Origin: Clostridia bacterium
GTDB taxonomy: Bacteria; Bacillota; Clostridia; Oscillospirales; CAG-272
Direction: 5' to 3'
Length of the DNA stretch: 6,601 nucleotides
Assembly (NCBI GenBank): GCA_017629925.1
Contig: JAGBWH010000062.1
Location: forward strand, 1 to 6,601
Shown: positions 1-4,302 of the stretch, piece by piece
Numbering within the stretch: the first letter of the stretch is position 1
How the letters are laid out: the number at the start of each line of letters is the position of its first letter
Made by a program: the position numbers and the translations under genes
Notes under the pieces: model-generated
The model's input: only the letters and a program-made list of their open reading frames with translations
What the model was told of the DNA's origin: nothing
The model's database searches: none

Positions 1-474
1 AACCTCGACTTTGCTGACGTGACCACCATCATGAAGGATGCCGGTTATGCTCACATGGGCGTAGGTAGCGGTAAAGGTCAAGACAAGGCAAGAGAAGCAG
101 CCACCTCTGCTATCTCCTCTCCCCTGCTCGAAACCTCTATTGCAGGCGCAAAAGGCGTGCTTGTGTCTATTACTGCTTCTCCTGACATTGGACTGGACGA
201 AGTAGACGCTGCTTCCACCATGATTGCAGAGCAATCCCATCCCGACGCCAATATCATTTGGGGTGCCGCATTTGACCCTGAACTGGACGATGAAATGCGC
301 GTGACCATCATTGCCACAGGCTTTGACAACACCGCAAAGATTCCTGAGGCTGTAGCCACTCCCGCAGCAGAACCCGTAGCTAATCCTACCCCTGATGTTC
401 CTGTTGCACCTCCTACATTGTCTGATTCTGATTTTGACGATATTATGTCTATTCTAAATAAGCCCAGAAGATAA
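1..474 (+). CDS. ftsZ: Cell-division protein FtsZ, C-terminal part (5' end outside window)
   Basis: FtsZ is the tubulin-like GTPase that polymerises into the cytoplasmic Z-ring. Reading from base 1, the frame opens with NLDFADV. This is the T7 (synergy) loop, whose two Asp residues (visible residues 3 and 6) complete the GTPase site of the next subunit. The rest of the C-terminal domain follows: MGVGSGKG (19-26), the AREAATSAISSPLLE helix (30-44) and NIIWGAAFDPEL (84-95) to VTIIATGF (101-108). A short Pro/Ala/Val-rich linker spans about 112-140. The tail, DSDFDDIMSILNKPRR, takes the place of the usual conserved peptide (DIPxFLR-like) that binds FtsA, SepF and others. The stop is TAA at 472-474. 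About 157 residues are visible, roughly the last 40% of a normal FtsZ. The GTG at 19 is an internal Val codon, not a start. The gene ends just before a strong terminator and converges on pfp. Confidence 0.97.
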   Translation, partial: NLDFADVTTIMKDAGYAHMGVGSGKGQDKAREAATSAISSPLLETSIAGAKGVLVSITASPDIGLDEVDAASTMIAEQSHPDANIIWGAAFDPELDDEMRVTIIATGFDNTAKIPEAVATPAAEPVANPTPDVPVAPPTLSDSDFDDIMSILNKPRR

Positions 475-490
475 AACTTGGCTTACCACC

Positions 491-539
491 AAAAAGGGTT
501 TACCCGACTGCCTACGCAGTTTTGGGTAAACCCTTTTTT
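491..539. terminator. Bidirectional intrinsic terminator between ftsZ and pfp
   Basis: A 15-base arm (491-505, AAAAAGGGTTTACCC) is perfectly complementary to 524-538. A second, nested stem sits inside the loop: ACTGC (507-511) pairs with GCAGT (516-520) around a 4-base loop. On the plus strand a T6 run (534-539) forms the descending arm and tail, 17 bases after the ftsZ stop. On the minus strand the complementary T5 (491-495) plays the same part, about 24 bases after the pfp stop. The structure should therefore end transcripts arriving from either side of this convergent pair. Confidence 0.9.
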
Positions 540-562
540 ATGTTCTTTTGCTTGAGTATAAC

Positions 563-1777
563 TCAAAAACGGAAGAAACTGGGCACGCCACCCACAAAGG
601 TAATATATCTCTCGCCCTGAATGAGGGGCGTGAGGTAAGCGATACATTCTGGGGTGGGATAATTCCCTTTTTCGTTGATAAAGTGACGCGGCACAGCCTT
701 AACTTGATTGGCAATCTCCGAGACAGGCAACGAGCCAATCTCTATTTCATATTGAGAGGAGGGCTTACGAATGAAAACCATCATGTGCCCTGTGATTTGG
801 CGAATGGCGTAATCAACTGCGGCACAGCCAATGGCGAAAGATTCGCTGATATCGGTGGCAGATGCAAGATGTGCGGCGCAACGTTGGGGCAAATTGATTT
901 CCACAGAGCGAACTTTGCACCCAATCTCTTCTTTGACGAGCATCTCAAGCGCCTTCCCTGCACCACCTAAATATTGATGGCCAAACGCATCTTTTACGCC
1001 ACTCGAAGTAGAAGCACCAACATAACTGCCGTCTTGTAGGCGAATGCCTTCTGAGACCGCTACAACCACATCACTACGGCATTTGAGTGCCGCCTTTACA
1101 TCCTCTAAAAATTGCGGGATGGAAAAAGGTACTTCCGGCAGATAAATGAGGTCGGGGGCTCGGTCTGCACATAACGCCGCAGAAGCGGTCAGCCAGCCTG
1201 CATCTCTACCCATGATTTCAACGATGGTGACAGCAGGTTTGGTATACACGGCTGTGTCGCACATAATTTCGCTGATGACGGTAGAAATGAATTTTGCGGC
1301 AGAGCCAAATCCAGGGGTGTGGTCTGTGCCACACAAGTCATTATCTATGGTTTTAGGCACACCGATGACGTAAAGAGGATATCCTCTTTCTTTTGAAATT
1401 TGTGATAGTTTGGCGGTGGTATCCATGGAGTCATTGCCACCAATATAAAAGAAATAATGGATATCATATTTTTGGAGTATAGCGAAGATTTGATCGTAGA
1501 TAGCCTCTGTCTTGTCCGCAGGTAATTTCAAACGGCAAGAGCCGAGGGCAGCGCCTGGTGTATCTGAGAGGTGGGAGAGCGCTACATCATCACGAAAATA
1601 CTCATTGAGTGAAATGAGGTCTTCTTTTAACAACCCTTCAATGCCATTTTTCATGCCAAAAAGGGTATCTATTTTACCTATTTGGTGAGCATTTGCCGCC
1701 CCCTTGATTACACCAGCCAAAGTGGCATTGATGGCAGCGGTGGGGCCTCCTGATTGCCCAACAATCGCACAACTCAT
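563..1777 (-). CDS. pfp: 6-phosphofructokinase, PPi-dependent type (diphosphate--fructose-6-phosphate 1-phosphotransferase)
   Basis: This is a cytoplasmic glycolytic enzyme that phosphorylates fructose 6-phosphate to the 1,6-bisphosphate. The 404 residues show the PFK fold in order: the N-terminal phosphoryl-donor loop VGQSGGPTAAIN (6-17), GGNDSMDT (113-120), PKTIDNDL (141-148, with the catalytic Asp region TID), a GFGSAAKF segment (157-163), EIMGRDAGWL (187-196), LPEVPF (213-218) and SEG (242-244). Two residues point to pyrophosphate rather than ATP as donor. Asp116 fills the position that is Gly in the ATP enzymes' GGDGS, and Lys142 precedes TIDND where ATP enzymes have Gly. The residue before Asp116 is Asn, not the Asp common in PPi enzymes. 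The ATG at 1777 follows AAGGAGA (1783-1789) with a 5-base gap. It is the last gene of the leftward cluster, 24 bases after the HAD gene. Donor choice is inferred from residues, not proven. Confidence 0.92.
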   Translation of the reverse strand: MSCAIVGQSGGPTAAINATLAGVIKGAANAHQIGKIDTLFGMKNGIEGLLKEDLISLNEYFRDDVALSHLSDTPGAALGSCRLKLPADKTEAIYDQIFAILQKYDIHYFFYIGGNDSMDTTAKLSQISKERGYPLYVIGVPKTIDNDLCGTDHTPGFGSAAKFISTVISEIMCDTAVYTKPAVTIVEIMGRDAGWLTASAALCADRAPDLIYLPEVPFSIPQFLEDVKAALKCRSDVVVAVSEGIRLQDGSYVGASTSSGVKDAFGHQYLGGAGKALEMLVKEEIGCKVRSVEINLPQRCAAHLASATDISESFAIGCAAVDYAIRQITGHMMVFIRKPSSQYEIEIGSLPVSEIANQVKAVPRHFINEKGNYPTPECIAYLTPLIQGERYITFVGGVPSFFRF

Positions 1778-1782
1778 ATATC

Positions 1783-1789
1783 TCTCCTT
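1783..1789 (-). promoter_or_regulatory. Ribosome binding site of pfp
   Basis: AAGGAGA on the minus strand lies 5 bases before the ATG at 1777. It sits inside the short gap after the HAD gene, which supports both this start and co-transcription. Confidence 0.85.
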
Positions 1790-1801
1790 TTATTTTTATA
1801 T

Positions 1802-2605
1802 TCATAGAGCAGAAAGTATCTCTGCAATCTTTCCAATATCTTCTACCACCATGGTAGGTGAAATATGGCGCTCTCTCGCTTCTTCTTCTGTGCCTTCGCC
1901 GCTTAACACCATGACGGTGTCAATACCTGCATTGATACCGCAAGCAATATCGGTATACACACGGTCACCAATGAGCACCGTTTCCTCGCGCGTGACACCC
2001 GCGCGCTTGATGGCTAACTCGACCATAGCCGTTTGAGGCTTGCCGATAAATAAAGGTGTCCTGCCTGTGGCGTGCTGAAGCATCTCTGCCACAGATCCGC
2101 AATCGGGCACATAACCATAAGCGGTGGGGCAAACCAAATCGGGATTAGCTGCCACATAGCCAATGTTGCCTTTGAGCAAAATTGAGGCGTCCTCAAGTTT
2201 AGAGAAGGTCAGTTCTGTGTCAAACCCCATCACCAAAGCCTTTATATCTTCACTTCTTTTAGTGGTGACACAAAGACCGCTCATCTCTAACTGTGAGTAA
2301 AATGATGCCGTACCAAGCACATACAACAAATCATTTTGATAGTGTTGCTTTAGATATTCAATGGTAGCATCCACCGAGGTTACAAAATCTTCTCCCGTGG
2401 TGGCAATCCCAAGCGCATTCATTTTGCTCACATAAGCCTCCACGCTTTTTGAGGAATTATTGGTCAAATAAATGCACCTTGCACCGAGTGCCTTTGTCTG
2501 GGCTAAAAAAGGTTTGGTGCCAGAAAACAAATCATTATCTAAATAAAGTGTTCCATCCATATCGAGGAGATAGAGTTTTTTGTGTTTGAAATCAATTTTA
2601 TTCAT
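1802..2605 (-). CDS. HAD-superfamily hydrolase, subfamily IIA (NagD / 4-nitrophenylphosphatase-like)
   Basis: A cytoplasmic HAD phosphatase, 267 residues from the ATG at 2605, which is the usual length for the IIA subfamily. All four HAD motifs are present: DMDGTLYLDN (15-24; Asp15 nucleophile and Asp17 acid/base), LTNNSS (47-52), the Lys of FIGKPQ (about 189) and GDRVYTDI (213-220) for Mg2+ binding. The C2-type cap between motifs II and III, and the sequence G-INAGIDTVMVLSGEGT near the end, are typical of NagD-like proteins. Substrates in this subfamily include nucleotides, sugar phosphates and glycolytic side-products; the sequence does not decide which. The upstream gene's stop, a GTG and this ATG run together as TAAGTGATG, so the GTG at 2608 is an alternative start one codon earlier. 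No good Shine-Dalgarno is visible, which suggests translational coupling to the gene before it. Confidence 0.93.
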   Translation of the reverse strand: MNKIDFKHKKLYLLDMDGTLYLDNDLFSGTKPFLAQTKALGARCIYLTNNSSKSVEAYVSKMNALGIATTGEDFVTSVDATIEYLKQHYQNDLLYVLGTASFYSQLEMSGLCVTTKRSEDIKALVMGFDTELTFSKLEDASILLKGNIGYVAANPDLVCPTAYGYVPDCGSVAEMLQHATGRTPLFIGKPQTAMVELAIKRAGVTREETVLIGDRVYTDIACGINAGIDTVMVLSGEGTEEEARERHISPTMVVEDIGKIAEILSAL

Positions 2606-2608
2606 CAC

Positions 2609-3187
2609 TTATTTACTACTTTTTATTTTATCTTTGAGATGCCTTACTATGCATTGGCATAGCATCCAGTCACAGCGAAACCCAGCCCCTAAAGCATACA
2701 GCATATCGACGCTATAGGCACTTTGAGATGCCTCTTTTGCAAAAGAAGAAAAGCACAAAAGCCCAGGTTTTACAGCATAAAAATGAGAGGCAAAATAACG
2801 CCTTGAGGCATCTCTATCAAGGGGCGAAAGTGGGGGTGGACCAAACAGGCTAAAATCGCCTAAAAACACCATCCATAGCTTTGCAATTTTATCCATACCT
2901 GCATTTTTCCAAATATATTGCAAGGCAGAATTTTCTTTGGAGGTGGTGCAAAATTGCTTTGGAAAAAATATCAGTTGATTGTTTTTTCCTAAAACCATCT
3001 CTTTTTTGAGATGAATTTCCGAAAAAAACACAACCGCATAAAGCCAAAAACCAAGCCAAAACGGACTGCTTACCAAGAGCAAAAAACTGCTTATCAACAC
3101 ATCAGCCAAACGCTTAAAAACACGATAAAGGTATTTCCTTTTGGCTTTGCTTTCATAAATAAAGGGCACACTATATACGTTTGTCAT
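2609..3187 (-). CDS. Divergent bacterial sugar-transferase-like membrane protein (PglC/WcaJ-type scaffold, catalytic dyad altered)
   Basis: This 192-residue protein resembles the bacterial sugar transferase family (polyprenyl-phosphate glycosyl-1-phosphate transferases), but distantly. The match follows the family order. A basic stretch leads into a hydrophobic membrane segment, KRLADVLISSFLLLVSSPFW (residues 25-44, continuing to about 54). Next come a weak GKNNQLIFF counterpart of the usual G-x-N-G...YKFR region (67-75), KNAGMDKIAKLW then GDFSLFGPPP (110-119, usually GDMSLVGPRP), and YAVKPGLL (137-144, usually LxVKPGITG). Real enzymes carry an Asp-Glu dyad in LDELPQ; here it is Asp99-Lys100 in MDKIAK. 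The KFR motif, the Arg of GPRP and the WQV after KPG are also gone. It is probably inactive in the classical reaction or repurposed. The start at 3187 is chosen because GGAGG (3195-3199) lies 7 bases upstream; the ATG at 3193 would leave only one base. Confidence 0.7.
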   Translation of the reverse strand: MTNVYSVPFIYESKAKRKYLYRVFKRLADVLISSFLLLVSSPFWLGFWLYAVVFFSEIHLKKEMVLGKNNQLIFFPKQFCTTSKENSALQYIWKNAGMDKIAKLWMVFLGDFSLFGPPPLSPLDRDASRRYFASHFYAVKPGLLCFSSFAKEASQSAYSVDMLYALGAGFRCDWMLCQCIVRHLKDKIKSSK

Positions 3188-3194
3188 GATCATT

Positions 3195-3199
3195 CCTCC
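3195..3199 (-). promoter_or_regulatory. Ribosome binding site deciding the start of the sugar-transferase-like gene
   Basis: GGAGG on the minus strand is 7 bases before the ATG at 3187 but only 1 base before the in-frame ATG at 3193. This strongly favours 3187, two codons inside the longest open frame. Confidence 0.8.
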
Positions 3200-3204
3200 G
3201 TATA

Positions 3205-3222
3205 GAATAGTATGCCCTATTC
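3205..3222. repeat. Short inverted repeat in the gap between two cluster genes
   Basis: GAATAG (3205-3210) and CTATTC (3217-3222) are perfect inverted 6-mers around a 6-base centre, just upstream of the ribosome site of the sugar-transferase-like gene. The stem is AT-rich and has no clean T-run on the minus strand, so it is not a convincing terminator. It could be an operator, a leader hairpin or chance. I do not see a confident promoter in this 61-base gap. Confidence 0.3.
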
Positions 3223-3248
3223 AATAAAAAATGTACGAATTAAGAAAA

Positions 3249-4205
3249 TCAATCAATATCTTCTACCACATTCTCGTATTGCCCTTCGAGCATTTCGGGA
3301 TGCAGTAATTGACGTTTGATAATCTTAAAGGCAGAGGCGTAGTAATACCCATCACAAATACGCTCATCTGTCACCGCCTTGAAGGTGATATACTTGCGCT
3401 TGACGGGATTGCCGTCTTCGTCGAGCTCCATGACCGTGTATTTTTTACCATAACTCAAAAATACAGGCACATTGCCGAAATCATACAAATGGTGATAGAT
3501 TGCATTGATGCCAAGTGAGCCCATGCTCGTCACAATAAAGGAGCCGTGGAAGGGACTGACATGGAGTAGTTTCTTAGGTAACAGACCAAAATAGTCTAAA
3601 AAGCGCAAGAAACCAATTGCAAAACGGCAAAGGATGCCGGGGATTTTTGAAACGGTTTTGGCGACATTATCAAAATTAGATTCTTCTGCCATGACGGATT
3701 TGACTGCGTCATTAAACTTGCGATACACTTCTTCAACGCCGTCTGCAGGGTCATAATAGACTTTAACCTCTGTTTCCTCCCCTTGCAGCGACATAGAACG
3801 CTTGACCGTCATAATGCCTTGAATATCGTTTCTTGCATACACTCTTTGCCCTGCTACAAAACGATTAATCCCAGGTCTTTGAGCAATCGCTCTAACATAA
3901 CTGGCAATCACGCAATGAAGAATACCCATTTCGGTATACCCTTCTGCGTGTTTGCGTTTTAGAAAGTTTTCTAATGCTGTAATTTCGATGGTATCTTCAA
4001 ATTTATTTTGAGAATCGGAACGAATTTTCATGAAAAACGGAATCAGATAGTTCATAGGAGGCATTGTGCGAACGCGTCTGCCATCCTTTCTATCTCCCCA
4101 TCTGCGTTTGCGTTTGGGTTTGGTTGTGACACCTTCGGAAGATGATGGTGTATGTGGCATTTCTTTAGTGGCATCGACTTGGCTGTCTACCATTTTTTCA
4201 GTCAT
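3249..4205 (-). CDS. 2-oxoacid dehydrogenase E2 / CAT-fold acyltransferase-like protein lacking lipoyl domain and catalytic His
   Basis: A 318-residue protein related to the catalytic domain of dihydrolipoamide acyltransferases (E2) and chloramphenicol acetyltransferase. There is no lipoyl domain and no peripheral-subunit-binding domain. Instead a polar N-terminal tail leads to a very basic patch (KPKRKRRWGDRKDGRRVR, 29-46) and the core begins near 50. Core landmarks are HCVIASYVRAIAQRPGINRF (97-116), VSPFHGSFIVTSMGSLG (216-232, the counterpart of the E2 T-N-x-G-x-x-G segment), HHLYDFGNVPVF (238-249) and DERICDGYYYASAF (280-293). The last should be the DHRxxDG active site, but the catalytic His is Glu281 (codon GAG at 3363-3365), while Asp285-Gly286 remain. 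From memory, unnamed clostridial relatives of about 300 residues share the DERICDG form, so this looks like a family trait rather than damage. Function unknown. The ATG at 4205 has AGAAGG 9 bases upstream. It is the first gene of the leftward cluster. Confidence 0.82.
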   Translation of the reverse strand: MTEKMVDSQVDATKEMPHTPSSSEGVTTKPKRKRRWGDRKDGRRVRTMPPMNYLIPFFMKIRSDSQNKFEDTIEITALENFLKRKHAEGYTEMGILHCVIASYVRAIAQRPGINRFVAGQRVYARNDIQGIMTVKRSMSLQGEETEVKVYYDPADGVEEVYRKFNDAVKSVMAEESNFDNVAKTVSKIPGILCRFAIGFLRFLDYFGLLPKKLLHVSPFHGSFIVTSMGSLGINAIYHHLYDFGNVPVFLSYGKKYTVMELDEDGNPVKRKYITFKAVTDERICDGYYYASAFKIIKRQLLHPEMLEGQYENVVEDID

Positions 4206-4214
4206 TGTTTTTTA

Positions 4215-4220
4215 CCTTCT
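4215..4220 (-). promoter_or_regulatory. Ribosome binding site of the E2-like gene
   Basis: AGAAGG on the minus strand, 9 bases before the ATG at 4205. It is a moderate match with slightly long spacing, and it supports the Met-Thr-Glu-Lys start over the internal Met five codons in. Confidence 0.6.
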
Positions 4221-4271
4221 TCAAAAAGAATATAGGGGCTTACATCACATAAACAAGGTGACGAAAGCCCC
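4221..4271 (-). terminator. Intrinsic terminator of the EF-G-like gene
   Basis: On the minus-strand transcript, GGGGCTT (from 4265-4271) pairs with AAGCCCC (from 4235-4241). After one U-U mismatch, CGTCAC (from 4258-4263) pairs with GTGATG (from 4243-4248), with one G-U pair. The stem is about 13 pairs with a 9-base loop. The tail downstream is T-rich (TATATTCTTTTT, 4223-4234). The equivalent plus-strand hairpin has an extra A-C mismatch, so the minus strand is the likely direction. It lies about 32 bases after the EF-G-like stop. Confidence 0.82.
4229..4254 (-). promoter_or_regulatory. Possible promoter of the leftward cluster, embedded in the preceding terminator
   Basis: On the minus strand, TATATT (4229-4234, 5 of 6 to the -10 consensus) follows the weak -35-like TTGTTT (3 of 6) by 16 bases. 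The -35 element would fall in the loop of the EF-G gene terminator and the -10 in its T-rich tail. The start site would be near 4222, giving a leader of under 20 bases. This is the only candidate I see between the terminator and the E2-like gene. The alternative is read-through from upstream. Confidence 0.3.
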
Positions 4272-4302
4272 CATTTTACACATTACTCATGCAAAGGAGA
4301 GA

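Noticed and set aside
548..970. Plus-strand open frame of 140 codons with Cys residues suggesting a zinc motif
   Set aside because: It is antisense to the C-terminal part of pfp. The Cys spacing arises from reverse-complemented codons and there is no ribosome site.
3188..3248. Promoter for the sugar-transferase-like gene in the 61-base gap
   Set aside because: No -35/-10 pair with good matches and 16-18 base spacing stands out in this AT-rich stretch.
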